A stretch of 64,000 nt of DNA from Prauserella aidingensis (GCF_024171865.1 NZ_JAMTCN010000002.1:392255-456254); one strand, 5' to 3'. Positions 9,945 to 20,548 are shown, counted from the first letter of the stretch. Notes: generated from the letters alone by a model not told the origin. A program made the numbers and translations.

Positions 9945-11306
9945 TCACGCTCGCCAACCCTCGGGGTCCACTCCGCCGGGTACCGGGGCGTTCGGATCGT
10001 AGGGAGTGCGGGTGAAAACAAAGGTCGCAAGGTCGAGGTACGTCGGTGTGCCGTCGCTCACTCGCCCCACGGTGAGGGTTTCTCCGGCGTAGTAGCCGTC
10101 AAGTCCGAGCCACCGGTCGTCACCGATCGGACGGAAGCGGGAGGCCCGCCCCGCGCCGTCGGCGGGCGTCAGGTTCAACCAGCCGTCCGGAAGCGCGTAC
10201 AGGTGATACGGCTTCGGGCCCCAGTGCCACAGGCCGGTGAGTTCCAGCAGCCGCGGCTCGACCGGCGACGGCGTCCACTCGGCGGGCAGCGGGGGCTCGT
10301 GGTCGTCGGCGATGGAGATCAGGTCGGCGGTCAGGCCCGCGATGCCGACGCCCGACGTCGTGTTGGCGAACGTGACCGCGCCCGTCTGGGTCGCCGGGTC
10401 GATCAGCGTGCAGGCGAGGAACCCCGGCATCGACCCGGTGTGCCCGGCCAGGCGCTTGCCGCCGGCCTGGATGAGCTGGAAACCCAGGCCGTAACCCGCC
10501 GTCCAGGGGCCACCGGAGTCGTCGACCGTGGCCGCCTCGCGCATCTCGGCGACGGTGCCCGGGTCGAGTACGTCGCCGGTGCGGCCGCCGGTGAACGCCG
10601 TCCAGCGCGCGAGGTCGTCGAGCGTCGACCACAGCTGACCGGCGGGTGCCATCGCGCCCGCGTCGTGGGCCGGTTCGGGAAGCAGGACGTCGGCGAACGG
10701 GTGAACGGCGTAGCCCGTGGCTGCGGTGAGGCCGTGCTCACCGGGCATGGGCGCGGTGTGGCGCATGCCGAGCGGTTCGAGGATCTCGGCGCGCACCACG
10801 TCGAGCCAGTCGGCGCCGCGGACGGCGGTGACGAGCCTGCCCAGGACGCCGTACCCGACGTTGGAGTAGTGGAACCGGCGGCCGGGGCGGTGTTTCGTCT
10901 CGTCGGGCGTCAGGCTCGCCGACAGGTCGGTCCAGCCGCCGCCGGGGCTGCGCTCCCACCATGCGCCCGGCGACTCCGACGTCAGCCCGCTCGTGTGCGA
11001 CAGCAGCTGGGCGATCGTCGAGCCGCCGAACGTCGTGCCCGGCACGTGCTTGTCCAGCGGGTCGCCGAGGTCGAGCAGGCCCTCGTCGCGCAGGCGCAGC
11101 ACCGCCGCCGCGACGATCGACTTGGTGATGGAGCCGATGCGGTACTGGGTCGTCCGGTCCGGGCGGGCGCCGTCGACCGTGCCGCGCGCTCCCCACCACG
11201 TGATCTCGCCGTCGCGCACGACCGCGGCCGCCAGGGACGGCGCGCGGCCTGCGACCTGTTCGGTGGCGACACGACGGTTCAGGACGAGCTCGGTCGTAGG
11301 CAGCAT
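9945..11306 (-). CDS. Serine hydrolase of the beta-lactamase/penicillin-binding family
   Basis: A 453-aa class C beta-lactamase-like protein. The three catalytic elements are present: Ser59-x-x-Lys62 (SITK), Tyr147-Ser-Asn149 (YSN) and a GHTGS triad loop near residue 290. The C-terminal 100 residues form a lipocalin-like extra domain seen in this family. I see no signal peptide, so it is probably cytoplasmic and an esterase or D-amino peptidase rather than a resistance enzyme (inference). It precedes serC by 12 bp. Its start is ATG 11306. Confidence 0.85.
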   Translation of the reverse strand: MLPTTELVLNRRVATEQVAGRAPSLAAAVVRDGEITWWGARGTVDGARPDRTTQYRIGSITKSIVAAAVLRLRDEGLLDLGDPLDKHVPGTTFGGSTIAQLLSHTSGLTSESPGAWWERSPGGGWTDLSASLTPDETKHRPGRRFHYSNVGYGVLGRLVTAVRGADWLDVVRAEILEPLGMRHTAPMPGEHGLTAATGYAVHPFADVLLPEPAHDAGAMAPAGQLWSTLDDLARWTAFTGGRTGDVLDPGTVAEMREAATVDDSGGPWTAGYGLGFQLIQAGGKRLAGHTGSMPGFLACTLIDPATQTGAVTFANTTSGVGIAGLTADLISIADDHEPPLPAEWTPSPVEPRLLELTGLWHWGPKPYHLYALPDGWLNLTPADGAGRASRFRPIGDDRWLGLDGYYAGETLTVGRVSDGTPTYLDLATFVFTRTPYDPNAPVPGGVDPEGWRA

Positions 11307-11358
11307 GGCCGAGATCGTAGACAGCCCGAATTGCGGCTGGCGTGCGTACCGGCCGTGT

Positions 11359-11415
11359 CGCCCCCGGGGGGCACCTTGGTTGCATTGAGTGCCACCAAGG
11401 TGCCCCTTGGGGGGC
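11359..11415. repeat. Intergenic palindrome family P, full copy B
   Basis: Full copy with arms of the type CACCTTGGT...ACCAAGGTG extended by C-rich and G-rich ends. Unlike copy A it lies in a divergent gap, between the hydrolase and ephD starts, so a terminator role is not obvious here. Confidence 0.88.
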
Positions 11416-11529
11416 TCCCGCCCGCAGGGCCCGCCACCACTCCTCGAGGGCAGGCCGGCGCGTGGCTGTGTTTAGCGTGCGTCACGAACCGCACCGGTCG
11501 GGGCGTGCCTGCGGGCTAGGGTGCCGGGC

Positions 11530-13263
11530 ATGGCGACGCAACGGGTGCGGGTTGACGACGGGGTCGAGCTGGCGGTGCGGGTGCACGAGCCGTCGAGGGA
11601 GGCGGTGACCGCCGACGTACGGGTGCCGACCGTGGTGTGCGTGCACGGCTACCCCGACAACGCGTCGCTGTGGGACGGCGTCGTCGCCGAGTTGGCGGGC
11701 CGGTTCCGCGTCGTCACCTACGACGTCCGCGGCGCGGGCGCGTCGGATCGGCCGCGCAGCCGGGACGCCTATCTCCTCGACCGGCTCGCCGCCGACCTGG
11801 CCGCCGTCGTCGACGCCGTGAGCCCGGACGGCCCCGTGCACCTGCTCGCCCACGACTGGGGCGCGATCCAGACGTGGCACGCCGTCACGGGCGAGTGGCT
11901 GCGCAGCCGGATCTCGTCGTTCACGTCGATCTCCGGTCCGTGCCTGGACCACGCGGGGCACTGGTTCCGCGACAACCTCCGCAGGCCCTCGGCCTGGCGC
12001 GACCTCGCCCGGCAGGCCGCGCACTCGGCCTACATCGGCTTCTTCCAGCTCCCCGTGGTGCCCGAACTGGCGATCCGCAGCGGCGTGCTGGCACGCGTGC
12101 TGCGCCGCACCGACCCCGCCGAACCCGCCCCCGTGAAGGCCGACGCCGTCCACGGGCTGAACCTGTACCGGGCGAACATGCTGCGCAGGCTCGGCGGGCC
12201 GGGTGAGCGCCGGGCCGACGTGCCCGTGCAGGTGGTGGCCCCGACCGGGGACGCCTACGTGACGGCCCCGCTGCAGTCGGGTGTCGAACGGTGGGTCGAC
12301 GACCTGCGGGTGCGCCGGATCTCGGGCGGTCACTGGGTCGCGCGCGCCGAGCCACGGCGCATCGCGCGGGCCGCCGCCGAACTGATCGACCACGTCGAGG
12401 GCGGCACGGAGGCGCGGTCGTTGCGCCGCAGCCGGGTCAACCCTCGGCCTGTCGGCCGGTTCGCGGGCCACCTCGTCCTGGTGACGGGCGCCGCCAACGG
12501 GATCGGCAGGGCCACGGCGCTGGCCTTCGCCGACGAGGGCGCCGACGTCGTGCTCGCCGATGTCGCGTCGACCACGGAGGTGGCGGGCGAGGTGCGGGCC
12601 CGCGGTCGCGAGGCGTTTCCCCGCTCCGTCGACGTCTCCGACGCGGAGGCGATGGCCGAGTTCGCCGCGTCGGTGGTGGCGGAGGTCGGCGTGCCGGACG
12701 TCGTGGTCAACAACGCGGGCGTGGGCGTCGCGGGGTCGGTGCTGGACACGTCGGTGGCCGACTGGGCGCACGTCGTCGACGTCAACCTCTGGGGCGTGAT
12801 CCACGGGAGCAGGCTGTTCGGCGGGCGGCTGGCCGAGCGGGGCGAGGGCGGGCACGTTGTCAACGTCGCGTCGATGGCGGCGTGGTTGCCGAACGCGGTG
12901 CTGCCCGCGTACTCGACGACGAAGGCCGCTGTGCTGCACCTGACGGAGTGCCTGCGCGCGGAACTGGCCGCCCACGGTGTCGGGGTGAGCGCGGTGTGTC
13001 CCGGGGTCGTGCGGACGTCGATCGCCGCCACCGCGCGGTTCGCCGGGGCAGGCGAGGACGAGCAGGCGGGTCGTAGGGCGCGTTCGGACCGGCTGTTCGC
13101 GCGCCGGAACTTCGCGCCGGAGAAGGTGGCGGACGAGGTTCTCCGTGCGGTGGAACGGGACCGGCCGGTCGTGGCGCCGACCGCGGAGGCGAAGGTCACG
13201 AACGTGCTGTCGAGGTTCACCCCGGGACTGCTGCGGGCGGCGGCCCGGCGGTCATCGGCGTGA
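11530..13263 (+). CDS. ephD: Alpha/beta hydrolase - short-chain dehydrogenase fusion (EphD type)
   Basis: A 577-aa two-domain protein. Residues 1 to about 285 are an epoxide-hydrolase-like alpha/beta hydrolase with the HGYPDN oxyanion motif and the nucleophile aspartate in LLAHDWGA. Residues about 310-560 are a classical SDR with TGAANGIG, the NNAG loop and a YSTTK active site. The same architecture and size occur in mycobacterial EphD (Rv2214c), linked to mycolate metabolism. I prefer ATG 11530; a GTG three codons upstream is possible. It has its own promoter region, opposite the serine hydrolase gene. Confidence 0.85.
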   Translation: MATQRVRVDDGVELAVRVHEPSREAVTADVRVPTVVCVHGYPDNASLWDGVVAELAGRFRVVTYDVRGAGASDRPRSRDAYLLDRLAADLAAVVDAVSPDGPVHLLAHDWGAIQTWHAVTGEWLRSRISSFTSISGPCLDHAGHWFRDNLRRPSAWRDLARQAAHSAYIGFFQLPVVPELAIRSGVLARVLRRTDPAEPAPVKADAVHGLNLYRANMLRRLGGPGERRADVPVQVVAPTGDAYVTAPLQSGVERWVDDLRVRRISGGHWVARAEPRRIARAAAELIDHVEGGTEARSLRRSRVNPRPVGRFAGHLVLVTGAANGIGRATALAFADEGADVVLADVASTTEVAGEVRARGREAFPRSVDVSDAEAMAEFAASVVAEVGVPDVVVNNAGVGVAGSVLDTSVADWAHVVDVNLWGVIHGSRLFGGRLAERGEGGHVVNVASMAAWLPNAVLPAYSTTKAAVLHLTECLRAELAAHGVGVSAVCPGVVRTSIAATARFAGAGEDEQAGRRARSDRLFARRNFAPEKVADEVLRAVERDRPVVAPTAEAKVTNVLSRFTPGLLRAAARRSSA

Positions 13264-13434
13264 CACACGGTGACGCGATGCGGACAGCGCAACGATGTCG
13301 CCCGTCCGAACCAGAACTATCGGACAAGCTGTGGCTGCTCGACGGCGATCTGCCGAAATCGGCCCCGAACGCGCCGGGCCTGTGATTACGATGCGTGCAT
13401 CCGTGTCCGAGATTTTGCCCTGTAGGAGTGATCC

Positions 13435-13746
13435 ATGAGCGGGTACGACGTCGATCCGGAGGAGCTGCGCAGTGCGGCACGCTCGATCGACACCGCGGTG
13501 GGGAAGGCGGACGACGTGAAACTCGAGGGCCTCGTCGGCAGTAAGGAGGCCTTCGGTCACGGCGGCGTCGCGACGGCCCTCACCGAGTTCTGCACGACGT
13601 GGCAGCTCGCGACGGGGCTGCTGCAGGAGAGCGGACGTGGAGCCGGACAGTCACTCGACGGCGCCGCCGGCACGTACGAGCAGGCCGACGAGCAGAACAC
13701 GATGCGATCGGTACCCGGCCCCGGGCCGCAGGTACCGCCGATGTGA
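13435..13746 (+). CDS. Small WXG100/ESX-like protein, probable type VII secretion target
   Basis: A 103-aa helical protein beginning with a YDVDPEELRSAA motif, typical of actinobacterial ESX-associated proteins in which helix one starts after a V-D/N-P turn. A single tryptophan occurs mid-protein (TTWQLATG), followed by a second helix and a short proline-rich tail. Such proteins dimerise with a WXG partner and pass through the type VII secretion system. The next gene begins 15 bp later and carries a WYG motif. No ecc/eccC machinery is present in the window, so secretion must use an apparatus elsewhere (inference). Confidence 0.75.
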   Translation: MSGYDVDPEELRSAARSIDTAVGKADDVKLEGLVGSKEAFGHGGVATALTEFCTTWQLATGLLQESGRGAGQSLDGAAGTYEQADEQNTMRSVPGPGPQVPPM

Positions 13747-13761
13747 CCGGAGCGGGCTGAC

Positions 13762-15126
13762 ATGGCTGAACTGGGGTCGACCGAGGACCCGAAGGAACTC
13801 ATCCCCGGCAACGCGGAGACCATCAACGGGGCCGCGAACACGCTGCGGGAGCAGGCGAAGAAGTTCTCCGACGTGGCGTCCGACCTGGGCAACGTGCGGA
13901 TCGACAACTGGTACGGCGCGGCGAGCAGCCGGTTCTGGGACACCTTCTCCGGCGAGAAGCCGAAGTGGGAGAAGGGCGAGGACGCGCTGAAGGCGGCCGC
14001 GAGCGCGCTGGATGCCCATGCGCAGAGCGTCTCGCACGCCCAGTCGCAGGCCGCACAGGCGATCGCCAAGTACAACGAGGGTCTGCAGGCCACCTCGACC
14101 GCCCAGCAGAGCTACATCGACGAGCACGGCGTCTCGCCCAACGCGCCCGGCGCGACCGAGACGTTCGACGACCCCGGCGAGGCCAAACGGCAGGCCGCCA
14201 GGGAGATGCTGGAGCGCGCCAGGGAGCAGCTCAAGACCGCGGGCGACGAGAACGCGAAGGCGATCAAGGAGAAGGGCGGCCACTCGCAGGATGCGCCGGG
14301 CTGGTTGACCGGCCCCGCGGACTTCGCCTCGAAGTCGCCGCAGATCAAGGGCAACGTCAACACCGACTCCATGGAGAAGACGCTCATGGAGCGGGCGCGC
14401 GAGGACGGCGGGCGCTGGAACGACCGCTTCGACCGGTACAACCAGTACGGCCACCAGTTCGACACGCCCGAACGGCGCGGCCCGAACGTCGACGTGACCG
14501 TCGCGCAGTCGAAGGCCTCCTACGACCTGTGGAAGGCGCAGGCGGCAGGGGCGACCGAGCTCGCGGGTGGCGGCACCGCGTCGGGATCGGCGAGCGCGAA
14601 ACTCGGTGCGGACGCGAGCGCGGGCGTCGGTTTCACGCGCGACGGGCTGAAGGGCACCGCCAAGGCGTCGGTCGGTGCGACCGCGGAAGCCAAGGGGCAG
14701 ATCAACTACGGTGTCGCGGAGGTCGGTGGCTCCGGCAAGGCGTTCGCGGGCGCGGAGGCGCAGGGGAACGTCGAGGTCGGTGCCGACGGGCTGAAGGCGG
14801 GCGCCAGCGCGTTCGCCGGTGCGCGCGCCGAAGGTGAGGTCCACGGCGACGTCGGCGGTGTCGGCGCCGGTGTGAAGGGCGAGGCGTGGGCAGGCGCCGG
14901 TGTCGAGGCCGACGTGCAGGTCGGCATGGACGACGGCAAGTTCGTCGTCGGCGGCGAGGTTGGTGCCGCACTCGGCGTGGGTGGCAAGCTGGGCGGCGAA
15001 ATCACCATCGACCCGGGCAAGGTCACCGACACCGTCGGGCAGGCAAGCGACGCCATCGGGGACTTCGCAGGCGGAGCGGGCGACAAGGTCCGCGACATCG
15101 GCGGAGCACTCAACCCGTTCGACTAG
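13762..15126 (+). CDS. T7SS-secreted protein with Gly/Ala-rich repetitive C-terminus
   Basis: A 454-aa protein. The N-terminal 200 residues are helical with a W50-Y-G52 turn and another tryptophan pair, matching the putative T7SS-secreted protein domain found at the front of actinobacterial polymorphic toxins. Residues about 245-440 are low complexity, made of alternating Gly/Ala-rich short strands with recurring GADGLKAGA and GxVGxDG units. No toxin domain, catalytic motif or cysteine cluster follows; the protein ends NPFD. It lies between the WXG-like partner and a small cytosolic-looking protein, the latter possibly its chaperone (inference). Confidence 0.7.
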   Translation: MAELGSTEDPKELIPGNAETINGAANTLREQAKKFSDVASDLGNVRIDNWYGAASSRFWDTFSGEKPKWEKGEDALKAAASALDAHAQSVSHAQSQAAQAIAKYNEGLQATSTAQQSYIDEHGVSPNAPGATETFDDPGEAKRQAAREMLERAREQLKTAGDENAKAIKEKGGHSQDAPGWLTGPADFASKSPQIKGNVNTDSMEKTLMERAREDGGRWNDRFDRYNQYGHQFDTPERRGPNVDVTVAQSKASYDLWKAQAAGATELAGGGTASGSASAKLGADASAGVGFTRDGLKGTAKASVGATAEAKGQINYGVAEVGGSGKAFAGAEAQGNVEVGADGLKAGASAFAGARAEGEVHGDVGGVGAGVKGEAWAGAGVEADVQVGMDDGKFVVGGEVGAALGVGGKLGGEITIDPGKVTDTVGQASDAIGDFAGGAGDKVRDIGGALNPFD

Positions 15127-15174
15127 CTCACCCGCCCAAACCCGCGGCCGCGCGCTGCGTGAGAAGGAGAACGA

Positions 15175-15660
15175 ATGGCCACGCAACTTCCGGTGCCGCT
15201 GGAGCTCGACCTCCCGGAGGGCTGGACGTCGGCGCCGCCGGACGAGGTGGACGCACCCGGTGCGGCGTTCGTCGCCCTGCACCTGCCGTCGTCCGACGGC
15301 TTCACGGCCAACATCACCGTCTCCGGGAGTATGCGCACCGGTGACAACGTGCTGGAGGAGACGGCCGAGGAATCGCTCGAGCGGCTGACGAGCGCGACCG
15401 CGGGTACGGCGGAAATGCGGCAGCGGCAGGTGCTCGGGTCGGACGACGCGCCCGGCCTGATGCAGCTGGTCGACCTCACCACGACGATCGACAACCAGCC
15501 GCTGAAGCTGATCCAGTTCCAGGTGTACCTGCTGCTGCGGGACGTCTCCGACCCGGAGAAGCAGGTCGTCGTCGAGGTCATGCTCACCTGCAAGGAGTCG
15601 CAGTTCGACACCGTGCTGCCGGACTTCCAGACCTTCGTGTCCAACATCCGCCCGGCCTGA
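15175..15660 (+). CDS. Small LpqN/DUF1795-like protein of the T7SS trio
   Basis: A 161-aa protein without signal peptide or membrane segment. The pattern of an N-terminal PEGW segment, an FTANITVSG strand and a C-terminal FDTVLPDFQTFVSNI helix resembles the PsbP/LpqN/DUF1795 fold often found beside type VII secretion cargo. Its gene begins 48 bp after the repeat-rich protein with GAGAAGGAGAACGA upstream. A role as chaperone or immunity-like partner is inference; I do not recognise a specific family member. Confidence 0.6.
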   Translation: MATQLPVPLELDLPEGWTSAPPDEVDAPGAAFVALHLPSSDGFTANITVSGSMRTGDNVLEETAEESLERLTSATAGTAEMRQRQVLGSDDAPGLMQLVDLTTTIDNQPLKLIQFQVYLLLRDVSDPEKQVVVEVMLTCKESQFDTVLPDFQTFVSNIRPA

Positions 15661-15671
15661 CCACGCCCTGA

Positions 15672-15698
15672 GCCCGCGCGTTCTGCGCCCGCGCGGGC
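15672..15698. terminator. Hairpin between convergent genes
   Basis: Perfect 9-bp GC-only arms (GCCCGCGCG and complement) around a 9-base loop, 12 bp after the stop of the upstream gene. Confidence 0.55.
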
Positions 15699-15733
15699 GA
15701 GGCGCTCTTCCGCGTATCCGGCGCCGGTGCGGG

Positions 15734-16366
15734 TCAGGGGACGGTCGGCCTGCCGAGGTCGGCGGGCAGCAGGCCGGCCACCTCGGTCAGGTACGCCAGT
15801 CCGGCATCCACATCGGACTTTCCGAACGGGCCCTTCTGCTCGTACCAGGTCAGCAGCAGGTCGCCCTCGAACCGCAAGGGGAGCCCGCGTGCGTGGACGG
15901 CCGCGCGCAGTGTCGGGTTCAGCACCGTCGCGGCGAAGTCCTCGTCACCGCGTGGCCGGACGTCCTTCTTGGTGGGCGTCACCTGAAGGGTCGGCACCTC
16001 GCGAGCGAGCCGCACGGTGAACACGCGGTAGTAGCGCGAGTACGTCTTCCGCTCGCCGACCGTCAAGGGCGTCGGCGTGTACAACAGGCACGTGAACTCG
16101 CGGCCCGCGACCACGCCGTGGAGCAGGTCCCGGGAGATCCTGTTGCGGGCTGTCTGCGAGAACGGAAAGCCGGTGAAGCGGTCGGCATAGCCGGTTTCCT
16201 CGGCCTGGTACGTCCAGCCGCGTTGCCGGGCCAGTTCGGCCAGCTCGGGGCCGGAGTCGTGACGGTACGAGTCGTCCCGCCTCCGGTTGCGCAGCATCAG
16301 GAAGACGGCCGAGGCCACGATCGCGGCGAGCACGATGCCGAACAGGATCGGCGCGAGAACATCCAT
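15734..16366 (-). CDS. Membrane-anchored protein of unknown function
   Basis: A 210-aa protein with one N-terminal membrane helix (residues 4-24, PILFGIVLAAIVASAVFLML) followed by an arginine-rich stop-transfer RNRRRDD and a cytosolic domain. ATG 16366 is chosen because it places the helix at the N-terminus; upstream reading is arginine-rich and non-coding in style. The soluble part (WTYQAEETGYADRFTGFPF, GVVAGREFTCLLYTPT) resembles actinobacterial DUF3137-like proteins of unknown role. It lies between the T7SS trio and the urease operon on the opposite strand. Confidence 0.7.
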   Translation of the reverse strand: MDVLAPILFGIVLAAIVASAVFLMLRNRRRDDSYRHDSGPELAELARQRGWTYQAEETGYADRFTGFPFSQTARNRISRDLLHGVVAGREFTCLLYTPTPLTVGERKTYSRYYRVFTVRLAREVPTLQVTPTKKDVRPRGDEDFAATVLNPTLRAAVHARGLPLRFEGDLLLTWYEQKGPFGKSDVDAGLAYLTEVAGLLPADLGRPTVP

Positions 16367-16574
16367 GCCGGCTCCAACATCTCGGTAGGGGACACCGCGC
16401 ACCTTGCCATCCGCCGCGGTCGGTGGATACGCCCCGCGCCGTACATCGCACCCGCGGGCGCCCGATCGGGGTGGAATGCCCGAATGTCGGTGTCGGAGTG
16501 GGCCACGCCGCACGCGTGTTAAGGGTGCGTTTCCGACGGGGTTCCGACGGCGGTCGCGGTGGTAGACACATCTC

Positions 16575-16877
16575 ATGCATCTGAGTCCCCAGGAGCGAGA
16601 CAAGTTGCTCGTTCACGTCGCGGCCGACGTTGCCCGCCGACGGCTCGAACGCGGGGTGCGGCTCAACCACCCCGAGTCGGTCGCGCTCATCACCGACCAC
16701 GTGATCGAAGGAGCGCGGGACGGCCGCACGGTCGCCGAGCTGATGTCGTCGGGCCGCGAGGTGCTCACCCGTGACCAGGTGCTCGACGGCGTTCCGGAGA
16801 TGCTCGACTCGGTCCAGGTCGAGGCGACCTTCCCGGACGGGACGAAGCTCGTCACGGTCCACGACCCGATCGTCTAG
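16575..16877 (+). CDS. ureA: Urease subunit gamma
   Basis: A 100-aa small structural subunit of urease. [23 protein letters not shown] at the start, [10 protein letters not shown] and the closing VTVHDPI are all standard. It opens a six-gene operon. The ribosome site is weak. The stop codon overlaps the Shine-Dalgarno sequence of ureB (TAGGAGG). Confidence 0.97.
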   Translation: MHLSPQERDKLLVHVAADVARRRLERGVRLNHPESVALITDHVIEGARDGRTVAELMSSGREVLTRDQVLDGVPEMLDSVQVEATFPDGTKLVTVHDPIV

Positions 16878-16887
16878 GAGGTCCGCG

Positions 16888-17184
16888 GTGACACCAGGGG
16901 AGATCGTCCCGGCAGACGGTGCGGTGGAGCTGAACCCCGGCAGACCGCGCACGACCGTGCGCGTGCGCAACACGGGGGACCGGCCCGTTCAGGTCGGGTC
17001 GCATTTCGAGTTCTCGCAGGCCAACAGGGGCCTCGAGTTCGACCGCGGTGCCGCGGAGGGTAAGCGACTCGACGTCCCCGCGGGCACGGCCGTGCGGTTC
17101 GAGCCGGGCGTCGACAGGGAGGTCGACCTCGTGCCGCTGGCGGGCGCACGCGTGGTGCCGGGGCTGCAACGGAGGGACGCATGA
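16888..17184 (+). CDS. ureB: Urease subunit beta
   Basis: A 98-aa urease beta subunit beginning at GTG 16888, with TAGGAGG 7 bases upstream. PGEIVPADG near the start, [17 protein letters not shown] and AVRFEPG are diagnostic. It overlaps ureC by 4 bp (ATGA), which implies coupled translation. Confidence 0.97.
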   Translation: MTPGEIVPADGAVELNPGRPRTTVRVRNTGDRPVQVGSHFEFSQANRGLEFDRGAAEGKRLDVPAGTAVRFEPGVDREVDLVPLAGARVVPGLQRRDA

Positions 17185-18908
17185 CGGAGCTGAGCCGGGA
17201 GCGGTACGCGGAACTGTTCGGCCCGACCGTCGGTGACCGCGTGCGCCTCGCCGACACCGATCTGCTGATCGAGGTCACCGAGGACCGGAGCATGGGCGCG
17301 TCCGGCTCGGGTGACGAGGTGATGTTCGGCGGCGGCAAGGTCATCCGTGAGTCGATGGGCCAGGCCGCGGTCACGCGGGCGGAAGGCGCGCCGGACCTCG
17401 TCGTCACGGGTGCGGTGATCCTCGACCACTGGGGCGTCGTCAAGGCGGACGTCGGGGTGCGGGACGGTCGGATCGTCGGCATCGGCAAGGCCGGCAACCC
17501 GGACACGATGGACGGTGTCGACCCGGCGCTCGTGATCGGACCGTCCACAGAGGTCATCGCGGGAAACGGGCGGATCCTCACGGCGGGCGGCATCGACTGC
17601 CACGTGCACTTCGTCTGCCCGCAGCTGACGGAGACGGCGCTGGCTTCCGGACTGACGACCCTCGTCGGCGGTGGCACCGGACCCGCGGAGGGCAGCAAGG
17701 CCACGACGGTCACGCCGGGCGCCTGGAATCTCGGCCGCATGCTGCAGGCGATGGACGACCAGCCCGTCAACGTGCTGTTGCTGGGCAAGGGCAACACCGT
17801 GCGCGGTGACGCGCTGCGGGAACAGCTCGCCGCGGGTGCGGGCGGGTTCAAACTGCACGAGGACTGGGGCACGACGCCTGCGGCGATCGACGCGTGCCTG
17901 ACGGTCGCCGACGAGTCGGGCGTGCAGGTGGCCATCCACACGGACACGCTGAACGAGGCGGGGTTCGTAGAGTCGACGATCGACGCCATCGGCGGTCGTT
18001 CCATCAACGCGTACCACACCGAGGGCGCGGGCGGCGGTCACGCGCCGGACATCATCACGGTCGCGGGCCTGCCGAACGTGCTGCCGTCGTCGACCAATCC
18101 CACGCGGCCGCACACGGTGAACACCGTCGACGAACACCTCGACATGCTCATGGTGTGCCATCACCTCAACCCGTCGGTGCCCGAGGACCTGGCGTTCGCC
18201 GAGAGCCGCATCCGGCCCAGCACGATCGCCGCCGAGGACGTGCTCCACGACGTCGGCGCGATCTCGATGATCGGCTCCGACTCGCAGGCCATGGGACGGG
18301 TCGGCGAGGTCGTGATCCGTACCTGGCAGAGCGCGCACGTGATGAAACGCTCCCGCGGTGCCATGCCGGGCGACGACGCGGGACCCGGCGCGGACAACCT
18401 GCGGGCGCGTCGGTACGTCGCCAAGTACACGATCAACCCGGCGATCGCGCACGGACTGGATCGCGAGATCGGCTCGGTCGAGGTGGGCAAGCTCGCGGAC
18501 CTCGTGCTGTGGGAGCCGAAGTTCTTCGGCGTCCGCCCGCACGTGGTGCTCAAGGGCGGGTTCATCGCGTGGGCGCAGATGGGCGATGCGAACGCGTCGA
18601 TCCCGACGCCGCAGCCGCAGTACGCGCGCCCGATGTACGGCGCGTCCGGCGCGGTGGCGGCGGAGTCGAGCCTGCACTTCGTGTCGGCGTCGGCCGACCC
18701 CGATCTGGCCGACCGGTGGCGCCTGCGGAGCGATCTCGCGCGGATCTCCGACACCCGCCGGGTGACGAAGGCCGACATGGTGCTCAACGACGCGACGCCG
18801 GACATCGACGTCGATCCGGACAGCTTCGCGGTCAGGGTCGACGGGGAACTCGTCGAACCCGCACCGGTGGGCGAACTGCCCATGGCCCAGCGTTACTTCC
18901 TGTTCTGA
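17181..18908 (+). CDS. ureC: Urease subunit alpha (catalytic)
   Basis: A 575-aa catalytic subunit hydrolysing urea to ammonia and carbamate at a di-nickel site. All nickel ligands are in place: His141 and His143 (HVHF), the carbamylated Lys224 (FKLHEDWG), His253 (AIHTD) and His279 (AYHTEG). The active-site flap cysteine and general acid are Cys326 and His327 in MVCHHLN. The length is normal for a bacterial UreC. Confidence 0.98.
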   Translation: MTELSRERYAELFGPTVGDRVRLADTDLLIEVTEDRSMGASGSGDEVMFGGGKVIRESMGQAAVTRAEGAPDLVVTGAVILDHWGVVKADVGVRDGRIVGIGKAGNPDTMDGVDPALVIGPSTEVIAGNGRILTAGGIDCHVHFVCPQLTETALASGLTTLVGGGTGPAEGSKATTVTPGAWNLGRMLQAMDDQPVNVLLLGKGNTVRGDALREQLAAGAGGFKLHEDWGTTPAAIDACLTVADESGVQVAIHTDTLNEAGFVESTIDAIGGRSINAYHTEGAGGGHAPDIITVAGLPNVLPSSTNPTRPHTVNTVDEHLDMLMVCHHLNPSVPEDLAFAESRIRPSTIAAEDVLHDVGAISMIGSDSQAMGRVGEVVIRTWQSAHVMKRSRGAMPGDDAGPGADNLRARRYVAKYTINPAIAHGLDREIGSVEVGKLADLVLWEPKFFGVRPHVVLKGGFIAWAQMGDANASIPTPQPQYARPMYGASGAVAAESSLHFVSASADPDLADRWRLRSDLARISDTRRVTKADMVLNDATPDIDVDPDSFAVRVDGELVEPAPVGELPMAQRYFLF

Positions 18909-18922
18909 GCGCGGTGTCGACG

Positions 18923-19619
18923 ATGGACTCCTCCGTGACGGGCGCCGGTGCGGTGTCGCTGATCCTGGCCGATTCGCGGTTCCCCGGCGGTGGCCACGTG
19001 CACTCCGGCGGTCTCGAGGAAGCCGTCGAGCGCGGGCTCATCCGTGACTCGGCGGATCTGCGGCCGTTCCTGGCAGGCAGGTTGCGCGCGGCGGGCGAGC
19101 TCGCCGCGGTGTTCGCCGCGGCCGCCGCGCACGCGGCCGCGCGCGGAGTGACGCCGCGGCACTGGGCCGTGCTGGACGGCGAGCTCGACGCCCGCACGCC
19201 CTCGGCCGCGCAGCGGGAGGCCTCGCGCGCGCAGGGCCGCGGCACCGCGCGTGCGGCGAAGGCGGCGTGGCCGTCACCCGTGCTGCGTGAGCTGCTGGCC
19301 GAGACGCCGCGTCCGCACCACCCCGTGATCCTCGGCGCGATCACGGGACTGTCCGGCGGGCGGCCCGTCGACGCCGCTTCGGCTGCGGCCTACCTGGCCG
19401 TGAGCGGTCCCGCGAGCGCGGCCGTCCGCCTGCTCGGCCTCGACCCGCTCGCGGTGAACGGGATCGTCGCGAACCTGTCCCACGCGCTCGACGCCGTCGC
19501 CGCGCGTGGCGCAGCCGTCGCGGGCCACGACCCGCGCGACCTACCCGCACCCGGTGCCCCGGCGCTCGACCTGCTCGCCGAGGCCCACGTGCGGCATCAC
19601 AAGGAAGAGGTGCGTCTCT

Positions 19620-19630
<11 letters not shown>
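18923..19630 (+). CDS. ureF: Urease accessory protein UreF
   Basis: A 235-aa helical GTPase-regulating accessory protein that joins UreD and UreG on apo-urease. The [19 protein letters not shown] segment near the start and the [18 protein letters not shown] end are characteristic of actinobacterial UreF. ATG 18923 is preferred; an in-frame GTG at 18914 is possible. The end overlaps the TTG start of ureG. Confidence 0.92.
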
Positions 19631-20363
<733 letters not shown>

Positions 20364-20497
20364 CGAAGCCGGAGGCGGAGCGGTGCTGACGGCGGGGTGG
20401 CTGCCGATGACCGGGTGGCGGGGTCTTCGTCGTCACACCGATCGTGGTGCGCACCCGGTGCCCCGACATGACGGGAACGGACGCGTGGGGAACGGGT

Positions 20498-20548
20498 GCG
20501 AGGGGAACGACGGTCGCGTTGAGTGCGACCAAGGTGCCCTTGGGGGCG
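20498..20548. repeat. Palindrome family P, mosaic copy C inside the urease operon
   Basis: The right half matches family P (GCGACCAAGGTGCCCTTG and on), but the left half is the other arm type (GCGAGGGGAACGACGG). Only an inner GGTCGC/GCGACC stem can pair, so a strong terminator hairpin is not formed here, between ureG and ureD. Confidence 0.75.

Noticed and set aside
9945..11306. An antibiotic-resistance beta-lactamase
   Set aside because: No signal peptide and a C-terminal lipocalin-like domain; such cytoplasmic serine hydrolases are usually esterases or peptidases.
13762..15126. A collagen-like or antifreeze protein
   Set aside because: There is no Gly-X-Y periodicity and the N-terminal domain is clearly T7SS-type.
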